Source: Paraglomus occultum (Eukaryota > Glomeromycota > Glomeromycetes > Paraglomerales > Paraglomeraceae). Taken from it: a stretch of DNA of 24,608 nucleotides. The notes beneath the pieces are model-generated. The model searched no databases and had not been told where the DNA came from. It worked only from the letters and a program-made list of their open reading frames with translations. The position numbers were made by a program, and so were the translations under genes. Shown piece after piece: positions 13,820 through 23,798 of this stretch (position 1 is its first letter; each line of letters opens with the position of its first letter). The stretch lies in NCBI GenBank assembly GCA_910592205.1, contig CAJVPJ010000456.1, forward strand, positions 1 to 24,608, written 5' to 3'.

Positions 13820-13938
13820 TACCGTAGAGCACTGAATATAGTACCCCCCTTAAATAGTACCCCACTATATTAGGACTCGGGTACTATTCAAGAATTTTTT
13901 AAATGTACCCGGGGTACTATATTCAGTGCTCTACGGTA
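13820..13938. mobile_element. MITE-like element with 28-bp perfect terminal inverted repeats
   Basis: The 28 bases at 13820-13847 are the exact reverse complement of 13911-13938, with TA at both outer ends. The element is 119 bp if the TA is counted, consistent with a TA target-site duplication as made by Tc1/mariner transposases. The interior has a second, imperfect inverted pair (AATAGTACCCC near 13853 against CGGGTACTATT near 13879), so the whole unit can fold into a nested hairpin. It has no coding capacity. It would be non-autonomous, moved by a transposase elsewhere. Its ends do not resemble the mariner terminus at 24321, so that family is not its obvious partner. Confidence 0.8.
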
Positions 13939-15190
13939 ATAGCCCTAAAAACAAATGAAAATAAAACAAACAAATCTTGATGCATTCTTCGAACTTAATA
14001 AATTCGATATTAATATTAATATATTGTTATACCAAATATTTTCCGAACCACAGTATAACGGACTTTGTGCATGTCACATAGCAATTATGTCACTCACATG
14101 ACTGAAATTTTTTCTAGGTATTAAAAACCACGTGATTTTTGCCACAAATGTATAAAAAACCGACTCCCTTAACTCCACTCGCGCAAAAAAACCCAACAAT
14201 CACTCACACCAAACTCAGCACTCACCCTCACCGATCCTCACTCATACACGCACAATCAGCACACATTGGCCTGTGCTTTTGCCATTCGATCGTCGTATTA
14301 CGAATTTCATCGCCATGAGCACTCAGTCACTCACTCGCGCACCACACTCACTCACCACACCTCACGCACGCGCGCACGCACACTCGCGCACGTATGCAAC
14401 GTCAGCGACACATTTTAACAGAGGGTTGCAAAGTTATTTATTGCCGCGCCCCTCCTTGGAATGACAATCTGTAGATTTTTTTCGACGGCGAGCCATCGCG
14501 CGTGGAAGGGGGGGGGGGGTGATAAAATTTAATTAATAAATTATGTCATGTCATAATCTACCATCAATTAAAAGTTTAAGAGCGCATATCCTCACCATCT
14601 TGTAGTAGTTTAGTCCTGACATTACTAATACAGGGGCCGGATAGAATTGAGGACTACTCTGCTACTTGTAATAACACATCCAACACATCACCGCCACCCC
14701 CCTTTTTTGCCTCTCCAAATCTCTCTAACGCAGCAGCAAAGAGAGATAAATACACGCAAATCCATTAATATTAATGTCCAACGTACAGGCATTTTATATG
14801 TATTTATACGTATGACTGAATTTTTTATGAAGATTTGATAAAAAGGAAAAAGAACAAGTTGGAAAAAATCGTAAACATTAAATTGATATAATTGTAATGT
14901 ATGGAATAATGAACAATTATTTATTATATGAATAAATTAAATTTGAACATTGCTTTAGTTCTATTTATTTCATCTAAACCGAACAAGTTAGTCGCGGCTG
15001 TAATATAATGTCCTATCAAAGGACCAAATCAAGAAAACCATCGCACGCTTCGTTGGGACAAAAAGTCGGTTCTGTTTAACTTTGGGCACTTGCCGAATAC
15101 CAAAGAGCTTGGCCACGCTCTTTCTAATCATGAACCGCAATGCAAAAAGTATGATGTTCTTTATTCACAGTCTGTTGTCTTTACTTCACG
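13939..15190. other. Spacer with C-rich block, homopolymer G run and no clear gene
   Basis: This covers the 3' flank of the tRNA methyltransferase gene on the right and low-complexity sequence on the left. A run of 12 G lies at 14508-14519. The plus frame at 14273-14464 is built largely from the CACTCA-type repeats and is not believable as a protein. 14860-15190 is AT-rich and otherwise featureless. Confidence 0.55.
14150..14400 (+). repeat. G-poor CACTCA-rich low-complexity block
   Basis: After a TATA-like TATAAAAAA near 14151, the plus strand becomes strongly C- and A-rich with very few G for about 230 bp, with many copies of CACTCAC/CTCACTC words. A stretch near 14364-14390 alternates purine and pyrimidine (CGCACGCGCGCACGCACAC type), which favours Z-DNA. 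It may be a degenerate minisatellite, or the leader of an untranslated transcript starting after the TATA-like motif. Confidence 0.5.
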
Positions 15191-17948
15191 TCAGTCACGT
15201 TCAAAAGCTATTAACAATTCACAATGGTTCGTGTGCGGAAACAAGTCAACAGCGACAGCACGTTTAGGATAAAACGGCTTTCCAGCCCATTGGTTCGATT
15301 GCGGTCGGCATAGACTATAAAAAAAGAAAACGTCGAGTTAAATAAACTCATTGAATTTTCGGTAAGGAATTTTAGTTTCATTGATGCATCTCCCCCCCCC
15401 CCTTCTTTTTACCTTATAAAATTGTTCATGGCAGCTTCCGCATCGCATGCGACAAATAAAACACGCTTTAGAGCATCGCAACTTCGAACGGCTTTGATCA
15501 CGCTCGGATGGACTCCAGCACTAATTGAATAAAAAAGGCAATTTACCAAAATTTCATTCGCATTTGCAACAATCTCGACATGATCATGATAAATTATTAC
15601 CGTGGAGGATCCATTATTGCGACTACAGATTCATTCTCACGTCTAAACACATCAATATTGTCTTCAACTTTTCCCGCGATAAAATCAACATTCTTCAAAC
15701 CTACACCGAAAAAAACAGCAGTCAATCATCGGGTATAGAGCATAGTTTATATAACATAAATCCTTTTCTTTGCAAGTTCGTTTTCTTTTTTCGCTCCAAT
15801 TTTTGTAAACCAGTAATGATATATCCTACCATTCAACTCGGCATTAAATTTCGCATCCTCCACAGCCTCAGGCACCATCTCGACTCCAACAACTTTTTCA
15901 ACGTGATTTGCCATGGTGATTCCGATGGTTCCCGTCCCACAACAAAGGTCTAGCAGTAATGTTTTCGAATCGTTCAATTGCGCCCATTCGCGACACTTTG
16001 CATACAAAAGTTCTGTACAAGCTGTGTTGACTTGGAAAAATGCTCTCGGCGATATACGAAATCTTTGACAATATGTTGGTACGAGTCGTTAGGGCAGAGA
16101 CAACACACACATACACACACACATAGAATCGGAGAATGAGGAAGGATAGATCAACATGCGATGCTTACCGACAATCTAATAATTCTTCGTGAATGTGGTC
16201 AGATCCATGTAACAAATCGAGAGACGCTTTGGGAGACAACCCGTCAGCTACTTCGGATGATATTTGGATCAAGAGCGAGGTTACCGAGAATCCATATGAA
16301 CTACTTGCTTTAGAGAAATATTCCCGTATGTCAAGTTTAAGCCGGTCGATTTCCTCTGTCGATAGAGATTGTGGATGGAATTGTAGTATTACCATAACTG
16401 AAAGAGCGATGATCGTGTTAGATAAGAGAACGGTGTCTTGGTCGTAACGTGCGGTTGCTGAAAACATTACCTTCACCACTTCTTTGTGTCCTGACAGCCA
16501 CTAGTCGCCAATGGCCTTGAGAAAGAGAGTAATCAGTATATCTTTTTCAGCATGTTTAATTCAACACGATTTCTCACCTTCTTTCGTTGCTCTATCGTAC
16601 ACATCGTAGCTAGACTTTCTGACATAATCCTGTTCAACGAATTACCGCCTCTTTGTTATTACCAACATAATGTGGATTATTTGCAGTTTACTCTTTTTTT
16701 TTTTTTATACCTGCGTTGCCTTGGCGATCTTCTTTGCTGTTTCCGATACATGCAGGCAATGTGTTGGCTCCTAGGGGATGCACGAAAACCAAAAAATATC
16801 CATTTTCTTTAAAAAGACGCTACACGCACGGCACGATGTTCTACTAATTATTTATATTCAAAATATTAGCACCTCGACTATTGTATATCCCTGCTTGAAT
16901 CGACCGAGCAAGAATCCAACGACCTTTTCCCCCGCTATGTTAATGCCAATGGTAAATTCGCATTTTGTTCGATAACCTTCTGTTACAGGTGACGCTATTA
17001 TATCCAACACCTCGCACGGTAATTTATCTTGTCGCCTAGAGTTTAATTTAGTACATTAAATATGAATGTCCAATAATACCATAAAGACCAGACCAAACTT
17101 ACGCTTCGAAAACGGATAAGATTTCGGGAGTAACATTTGACAGCTTTCTCATATTATTACGGAATTTGTGCAGAATCTGGGTTATCGCCTTTTGTTTCTT
17201 GACCAACTGCTCTGAATATGGTAGTCTAGTTGAAATTCGACCCACAGAAAAGTATGGGAGAAAATAAATAACATGCTATCTCGAGATGGCATTACATGCC
17301 CGTTCGTCGCATCCCTTACTTGTATAAGGGTGTCACTTGGTCCGCCAATTTTTCGTGTGGTAGACGCGTATCTTCCTCCAATTCGACTTGTCTTTGAGCC
17401 GCACGTCTCTCATAGAAAGCTTGTTGGTCCTGATATACGAAAAAAGCCGACATGAGAATATATAACACAGAGACTTATATTATGCCATTCTGTACGATTA
17501 ACAAGATACCTTCATATCAAACGTCTCTATTGTGGCTCGCAAACAATTCTTTTTAAACAATGCCTGGTCGACCTTTCCCTTTGCCGCCGACAGGTCTTCG
17601 TTATTCTGTCATTGTACGTTTTAATTGAAACGATCTGTCAAGCGACGTAAGAGAAAGACATTGTGTGCATAGCATCGATTTCATCCAAGATATTTTTACC
17701 TTAAAGGTGACAAAGGCATAATTCTTTTTTGGGTCTTTAGATATTTTCGGATCTAGTATTTCCAATACATTAAGAAATTTCTTTAACGTTTTTGTCGTTG
17801 TGTATGGGGGCAAGTTGCCTATACGCAGTCGCATTTGTGTAGTGGATGATTGTATATCGTCGTTATCTTTTGACGACGTAATTTTCCGTTTCTTGGCGAC
17901 GTTCTCCTCTATGCATTCCTCCTCATCACGAGGAGTTTTAATAGACAT
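15191..17948 (-). CDS. TRM2: tRNA (uracil-5-)-methyltransferase, TRMT2A/Trm2 type, with N-terminal RRM
   Basis: Family role: SAM-dependent formation of 5-methyluridine at tRNA position 54. Thirteen exons: 17948-17700, 17605-17510, 17429-17320, 17225-17103, 17035-16873, 16770-16711, 16629-16578, 16515-16471, 16397-16169, 16062-15830, 15700-15601, 15520-15413, 15314-15191. Introns are 62-129 nt and phases close to 563 residues. An RRM spans ~38-115 ([19 protein letters not shown]), followed by a linker with VTPLYKLPYSEQ. The Rossmann methyltransferase has [13 protein letters not shown] (377-389), the SAM loop [10 protein letters not shown] (414-423), DPPRAGVHPS (484-493), the catalytic-Cys motif FVACD (Cys512) and the C-terminal [11 protein letters not shown]. 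All key residues are present. Its start is 254 bp from the divergent BXI1 start. Vertebrate TRMT2A carries the same RRM fusion; the only close alternative is another TrmA/RumA-family RNA m5U methyltransferase. Confidence 0.95.
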
Positions 17949-18202
17949 TGTTAATTTATATTAATGTTTAATTTTTCCCCCAATTTTTTTTAACTTTTTT
18001 TTTTTTTAACCCGCCCAAAAAAAATTAAAATTAAAAACCATCGGAATTTATTGCGTCATTAGTGTAACATATTCAATGAACTGTCGTATATCTTTACTGG
18101 AAAAGCTTCTCCCACGCAGTAGGCGTTGTCAATTACAAATATTCATATCACATCAAACTCCCTGAGAAATCAACTCTGACTTGAACATTCTACCTGCCCA
18201 GC
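17949..18202. promoter_or_regulatory. Divergent promoter between TRM2 and BXI1
   Basis: The start codons of the two genes face away from each other across 254 bp, so both promoters and 5' leaders must fit here unless there are upstream exons. The interval contains a 13-T run at 17995-18007 and an A-run at about 18017-18024. Such poly(dA:dT) tracts commonly exclude nucleosomes in fungal promoters (established knowledge). No TATA box is clear in either direction. Confidence 0.65.
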
Positions 18203-19364
18203 ATGTCCTACGGCTCTAACTCGCAAGGCCCCGTCTATACTGCGCCTCCACCGGAGTACGTACAGACTGACAGTGCGGGAACGTCTTCGGCTCGCGAACC
18301 GTTTCTAGGTAGAGAGTGGGAGAACGACAATGTACCCGATGATTTTAAAATCGGAGTTTCGGTCGGTCAATGTGATATTGGTATTAGAATGGGTAAGTCT
18401 GGCAGCCAAAGGAATTAGTCTTGGTCGTCCCCCGGAGCGAGAGAATGGGAGAACCGTTAGAGACGAGACGAGACATTGTGTCGCCGCACCAGTTGTTTTT
18501 GCAAGTCTTTTTGTTAGAAATCACTTGTGGAAGCCATGTCTAATTTGCCGTTCTTTTGTTGTAATAACAACAGCTTTTGTCCGCAAGGTATATTCCATTC
18601 TTGCGGTTCAACTGTTCTTGACGATGATTATGGGCGCTGTATTTATGTATAACGAATCTGCTAAAAATTGGGTTCAATCAAAGTTTGTATACTTTGTAAC
18701 TTGTCTTTCTTTTTCCCCGCGTTGAATGTACTAAGTTTCATCACATTATTTCATACACAGCAATTGGGCTGTATGGGTCTCTCTCATTTCAACGTTTGTC
18801 CTTCTTTTTGCCTTGATCTGGAAGCGTCGATCTTATCCGGCAAATTATATTCTTCTGGGTCTATTTACGTTTGCTGAGGCTTATTCTATAGGAGTGACCG
18901 GTAAGTTGATTCGCGCAGTTATTCCGTTAAAATGCCTCAAGTACACGTGACAAACACTGAACAAACACTGAACAAACATATTTCCGTTTCCAGTCACTTT
19001 TTACTCGCAAGTCCTCGTTCTTCAAGCTTTAATTATAACGTTCAGCATCTTTGTCGCTTTGACTCTGTTCACTCTCCAAACCCAATGGGACTTTAGTGGC
19101 ATGTTCCCATTTCTCTATGGCGCATTGTGGCTAGTCGTAATTCTAGGATTTGTGCAGATCTTTATTCCGTTCAACAAGACCTTTGATTTAATTCTTGCTA
19201 CCGGAATTGCGATAGTCTTCTGTGGATATATTATTTTTGACACTTACAACCTCATGCATAGGCTAAGTCCAGAGGAGTACGTAATGGCTGCTGTCGAATT
19301 ATACTTGGATATTATTAATCTATTCTTGGCTATTTTGCGTATCTTGAACGATTTGAGAGATTGA
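18203..19364 (+). CDS. BXI1: BAX inhibitor-1 / TMBIM (Lifeguard) family membrane protein
   Basis: Multi-pass membrane protein. Family members affect ER or vacuolar calcium leak, the unfolded protein response and cell-death sensitivity. Four exons, 18203-18392, 18574-18682, 18761-18900 and 18994-19364, phases closing to 269 residues; introns are 181, 78 and 93 nt. A Pro/Ser/Tyr-rich cytosolic N-terminus (~1-60) leads to the family signature RMAFVRKVYSILAVQL. About seven hydrophobic segments follow (about 69-89, 102-120, 127-147, 150-172, 180-200, 205-228, 243-262). The two acidic residues of the family's pH-sensing site are probably Asp229 (FDTYNL) and Asp252 (ELYLDIINLF). The protein ends at NDLRD, typical of the family. 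Intron 1 is the longest, and a sequence in it near 18439-18455 resembles the exon 1 segment at 18310-18327, a possible small duplication. It converges on SLX1 with 204 bp between stop codons. Confidence 0.93.
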
Positions 19365-19568
19365 AATAGAACCGAGGGAAAGAATAGTAGAAAGACATAT
19401 TTGAATTCATAGTGTATTTACTTCAAAGTTTGTATTCCTTTATCGCAAGATGAGTATTATTTTTTTTAATCGAAATTGCATACTTGTTACGAACTTTTAT
19501 TATTGAAAAACTTTCAACAAATATTAATTAAACAGAATTAATCCAAATACATGACTTAAATGTGCCCA

Positions 19569-20709
19569 CTAATCGGCGTTCACCTGTAGTCGCTTGTAAT
19601 GTGATACCAGAGATTCTATGTGGATTGCGTCAATTCTTACCTCCACATCTCTTGCAAGATGGCCCCATAATAATTTGCTCTTGCAGGCAGGACATTGCCC
19701 GGTAACTGGTAAAAGGTATTTCTTCGACGATTGGGAGGGGGACGGATCGCGCTCTTGAAGAAAAGCTTTTGCAAGACATTGTCTATGACTGATCATCTTA
19801 CAGTGTTTTTCTCGACAGATGAAGTACGAGTGATGATCCTATTACAAAGATGGAATGGATTGATCATGATTAACTTCAACTAAGAAACATGCGCTGGTAA
19901 AGAGCGTATTAATTCCTTGCCATATTCGGCCGCTACAAAAACACGCAATATACCTCGATCGAAATCGGCTCGGGGCAAAGGGAACATTTGGACTTTTTTT
20001 CCCGATGGAAAAAATATTTCTGTAGCTGTTCGTGCTTTCTCTCGCCTTTTTTTTTTCAGAGGGTACAAGTACGGAAACGTCAGTTTTAGTCGACTAACCA
20101 TCGATGACTATGAATCACAAATTATTTACTTTCGGCACGGCCCTTATCGGCAAACGTATATCTCATAGTCTGCAAAGGACCCGATGTGACTTTAATATGT
20201 TTTGGAAGCATATCTGTATTGATGAGATTCGAGTCTGCAGCAACCAAATGCAGCGCCAATGGCCATCGATTCCATACATCTAAACGCAACATTTCATGTA
20301 ACACGTCTAATCGACTTTTTAATGAGGTCTTTTGGTTCGTAAGGCGGCCGGGGAAATGGCGAGAGTAGTGGTCATATGTCCACGCCCATTCGAACTGAAA
20401 GTAAAATGTTTGAATAGCAATGAGGGCTTATTATGCAAGCATCTCGACGCGTAATAAATTACATGATGACATTACTTGTAGAGCCGCAGTATTGGTAGGA
20501 AAACCATGCACGAGCAAAAGCATTTCCCATGGCCGTTTTTTCTCGGTTTTGTGTGCGCCTGCTGCTATCTCTCCATTATGTTGTCGTAGTCGTTGTATGG
20601 GATTCGGGGTCGTGCCAATGTATACGTAATTCCTGTGTTTGCTTTGAAGTGAGCGTAAGAGGTAGCAACAATAAAATTCTGGATATTCGGCTTTCTTGTT
20701 CTTTGACAT
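19569..20709 (-). CDS. SLX1: Structure-specific endonuclease subunit SLX1 (GIY-YIG)
   Basis: Catalytic subunit of the Slx1-Slx4 nuclease that cuts branched DNA such as Holliday junctions and flaps in the nucleus (family knowledge). Four exons, 20709-20476, 20394-20130, 20045-19954 and 19838-19569, phases closing to 286 residues, a usual SLX1 length. The GIY-YIG domain spans ~12-95 (YCCYLLRSL for [11 protein letters not shown] for YIG, then [11 protein letters not shown] with the catalytic Arg, and [12 protein letters not shown]). The C-terminal RING-like zinc domain has CSLC (187/190), CREKHC (205/210), HRQC (215/218) and [11 protein letters not shown] (246/249). The intron 20129-20046 ends in a run of ten A before its AG, an unusual acceptor, but it is the only one I find that keeps phase. 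A further GTAAGA at the end of LARDVE could start a short alternative intron trimming the last ~23 residues. A SLX4 partner is not in the window. Confidence 0.92.
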
Positions 20710-21239
20710 TTTAACTACGTTACCAAAAAAGCAAACAAATAAAGTGCGCGCGTTTTAATACATGTCAATTCAGCCAATAGGAATCACTATATATTCAGTC
20801 GCGTGAATGCAGTAATGGAACTAATAAATTACTCGCCAATATCTTTCGAACACCATGTTGTCGTTAGCCGAATCTTTTCTGGTGGAATAGTAACTCATTT
20901 TCAAGCCTGAAAAAAAAATAACCTCTTCAATGTTTTAAAAAATGGTTTGTTCAGAATTTGATGGTTTATTTCACTTTTGCAGTTTATTTTGATAAAATAG
21001 AATACAATAACGAATGACTAAATGATTGCTTCTAGCGATTGACGTTTCTATTAATTAATATCCTCAATGCTGGGATGCGGGAAAAAACGCTATCTATATG
21101 TTACAGTAGATGTTAACAAATGTTCTCTCCGCTTGACCTTAAATTCAAATGTTATGCTATCTGTGCGGTAAACACGTGCGTACTACACAATACGAGTTAC
21201 GTATAAAATTACTAAGGTAAAAGTTTTAATAGTTTTTTT
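20710..21239. other. SLX1 upstream / HOM2 downstream spacer with one orphan exon-like segment
   Basis: Both flanking genes are on the minus strand, so this 530-bp interval carries the HOM2 3' flank and the SLX1 promoter. A CCAAT motif (plus orientation, near 20774) lies about 65 bp upstream of the SLX1 start. The segment 20906-20833 has a strong acceptor (T-run then CAG) and a GTAATT donor on the minus strand, and contains a 25-codon ATG frame (20898-20821). It may be a 5' UTR exon of SLX1. The rest, 20910-21239, is AT-rich and featureless. Confidence 0.5.
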
Positions 21240-22427
21240 TTAATGGTCATCGACGACCAATATGCCCTTCGCCAATGCAATCTCTGCGTTCAATATCCCA
21301 CTGCCCGCGGCACCAAGAATAGTATTGTGCGCCAACAAAGTAAATTTGATGTCTAAAACACCACACTCTCTCACTCTACCGACAGTCACACTGTACCCGT
21401 TTCCGCTATCTCTATCTAGTCTCGGTTGTGGTCTATCATCCTGTCGGCTAACCACGATTGCCTTCTTTGGAGCAGAATAACATCCAATCTTTTGCGCATC
21501 AGAAACATACTCCTCCAATACTTTTACCACCTCTTCAACTGAAGGTGGCGGCCTTCTCTTGAACTTTACCGAGACACATTCTGTATGTCCATCCAACACG
21601 GGCACACGATTACACGTCGCCGAGACTTTTGTTTCCGACAACAACTGAAAAGCGCTCCTGGCTTCATTAATACCTCCCAGAATTTTCAGTGTTTCCCATT
21701 CGATCTTTTCTTCTTCGCCACTGATGTATGGAACAATATTGTCAAATATGTCTAATGATGCCACGCCGGGATATCCAGCACCAGAAATTGCTTGGAGAGT
21801 GTTAACGATCACAGATTCCAATGGACCAAAGGCGTCTTGAAGTGGTTTCAGGACGACTACGAGTCCGGTGGTGGAGCAGTTAGCATTAGTTACAAGGAAT
21901 CCCTTGCGGAGAGAGTGGAGTTTGCGTTGATGAGCGATTAGATCAAAGTGAGATGCGTTGACGGTCGGAACAATTAGCGGGACAGTTGGATCGCGGCGGT
22001 AATTTTTCGCGTTCGAAAAAACGACCAAATCAGCCAGGAGGAACGACATTTCTGGAACATGGTAGAGAAATGTAAACTATAAGTGAGCACGAATTATCCC
22101 TCATACCCTCTTTCCTACTTATCCCACTTCTTATTGGTTCTTCTTTTTCTTACCAATCTCTCCCGCAACTGAAGCATCCAATCCAGAAAACACAACGTCA
22201 CATTCTTTAAATTCCTCTGGCACACAATTTTTTACCATCATCCCCTTTACTTCTTCCGGTATATCACTGCTCAGCTTCCATTTTGTAGTCTCTTCGTATG
22301 TTTTACCAGCAGAACGCGCGGAAGCACCGAGAGCATTTATAGTAAATTGCGGATGAGCGGATAAAAGGAGTATGAAACGCTGGCCAACAGTTCCTGTAGC
22401 GCCTAATATTCCTGCTTTAATAGACAT
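21240..22427 (-). CDS. HOM2: Aspartate-semialdehyde dehydrogenase
   Basis: Second step of the aspartate pathway: NADPH-dependent reduction of aspartyl phosphate to aspartate semialdehyde, toward threonine, methionine and (in many fungi) related products; cytosolic. Two exons, 22427-22154 and 22051-21240, with a 102-nt intron in phase 1, giving 361 residues, the normal length. NADP loop GATGTVG (9-15), FSNAKNYR (103-110), nucleophile Cys150 in TNANCSTTGL, SGAGYPGV (181-188), general-base His247 in VLDGHTECV, and a C-terminal HNTILGAAGSGILNAE. The start is the MSIK ATG; the frame extends 18 nt further but only from a TTG, and that stretch overlaps a likely 5' leader intron. Absence of this enzyme from animals supports a fungal source. 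Confidence 0.96.
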
Positions 22428-22431
22428 GTCT

Positions 22432-22486
22432 CTGTAAAGCCACAAGAAATTTTTTTAGCGGAAATCCATCTTAATCTGTGGCTTAC
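22432..22486 (-). other. Candidate 55-nt intron in the HOM2 5' leader
   Basis: On the minus strand a GTAAGC donor at 22486 and a TTTACAG acceptor at 22432 lie just before the HOM2 start codon, leaving AGAC-ATG. An 8-bp inverted repeat (22437-22444 with 22477-22484) lies just inside both splice sites and could bring them together. The length is at the low end of introns in this window, so this remains a prediction. Confidence 0.4.
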
Positions 22487-23798
22487 TGATAAGATTAGAT
22501 GTCGATCTCATCAACAAAAAATGTGGGGTGACCAAACAGATCCATGATAAATAGCGAAATAAGACAAGACAAGACATATAGTGTTGGCCGCAAAGATTGA
22601 ACATATTCGCAACATGAGATATGAAAACCTCGTTTTCATATGCGTGTGTGCAGAATGATTTTGCATCGTTTTGCTGATAATGTCATTTCTACTGATTATG
22701 ATGCTTAAATATAACAAATAAAGTGTAACTTCTACATTATAGCACAAAGTGGTTTAGTCCAAGTATGGAATAGTTTGTTTTGTTAAAATCGTTGGCATAC
22801 CAAGACGGAGAAAACATTGCGTTTATCAAATTTGCGAGTTTTAGTGTGGTCTACAACTATTTTTGCTCGCTTGCATGGATAATCATGCGAAATAATCACA
22901 TCAACATATTTTACTTCAATCGGCATCGTCAGAGTAAACTATAGTTTGAGTTACATCGTAATGCTAATATTATCGGTTAACTTCATCAATACATAATATA
23001 ATTTCCCGTCAATTATCTCCACCACATTTCTTTGCTCGGCTTTATGCTGAGTGTATTGGAATTTGGTATATATCCGAGTGGGATATAACTAGCATCAAAG
23101 CCCGAGGTATGGGAAGATATAGCTTAGAACTGTAATCGGGGAAGTCTAACGAGGTTTCGTTATGCATGAATAATATTGATTCCAGGAACAACGTGCAGTT
23201 GAGTCAACCAGAGAGCGGATGGCTATTAAACTCGGTTAAGGATTTAGCTGTAATTTCGAAGTGCGTGGCTCACCTTGTCGGAACAAACAGTTAATGACCT
23301 TTATCCTAAATCGTGTGTGCATTAATCCTATCCTCGAGCGATTTTCTACTGGTGGATTAATTCGGAAGTAACGCGTTGATAAGAAATAATTAACTGCCAC
23401 TCAGAACAAGAATACGATTAACCTTGTTCGCTATGCGAATTATTCAGGGATAGGTTTGCGAAAAAATTTGGTTCAGAGCAAACAGATACGCGTTTATTAA
23501 TAATAATTGAACATCTCCGATATTGGCAATACTTCTGAACTGACTAGTTATTCTAATTTAGCATCAATTACTAATTTATCGCTTATCTGTCTACCTATGT
23601 TTTTCCAGATGACAAATGTGCAATCGTCTTCTTCATCAATGGAAAATGTTTGCGAAAAAAAAAACAACCAATATATATCGTCGTTTCTTTTTTATGCCCG
23701 TCTTTTTTTTTCTGTTGTCCTGTGACTATCGCCACACAATAATGTTAGTTTGAAATTGCTACAATCGCGTCTCCTTCGTTTGGAATACCGTTGAGCAT
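22487..23798. other. AT-rich spacer upstream of HOM2
   Basis: It contains the HOM2 promoter and then about 1.2 kb with no convincing frame. The minus frame at 22747-22511 and the plus frame at 23507-23725 have no recognisable content and no flanking exons that chain with them. Confidence 0.55.

Noticed and set aside
14508-14519. Run of 12 G (others near 11436 and, as C, near 15392)
   Set aside because: Isolated homopolymers without four spaced G-tracts; more likely slippage than a structured G-quadruplex locus.
15272-15310. GGTTCGATT resembling a tRNA B box
   Set aside because: No A box or foldable cloverleaf lies upstream, and the sequence is the antisense of TRM2's last exon.
16083-16125. 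CA/TG-rich microsatellite in the intron before TRM2 exon 10
   Set aside because: A short dinucleotide-type repeat inside an intron (16168-16063), ordinary in such genomes.
16193-16447. Plus-strand frame opposite TRM2 exon 9
   Set aside because: It is an antisense shadow of the methyltransferase exon, with no features of its own.
18330-18725. 131-codon plus-strand frame over BXI1
   Set aside because: It runs through intron 1 of BXI1. Only its portion from 18574 coincides with true exon 2; the rest is non-coding by phase and family alignment.
19880-20101. Minus-strand frame across SLX1 intron 2 and exon 3
   Set aside because: It reads the wrong frame: the zinc-ligand CSLC motif and phase closure place exon 3 in a different frame starting at 20045.
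22428-22445. Six-residue upstream extension of HOM2
   Set aside because: The extended start codon is TTG, and the stretch overlaps a likely leader intron; the MSIK ATG at 22427 fits the family start.
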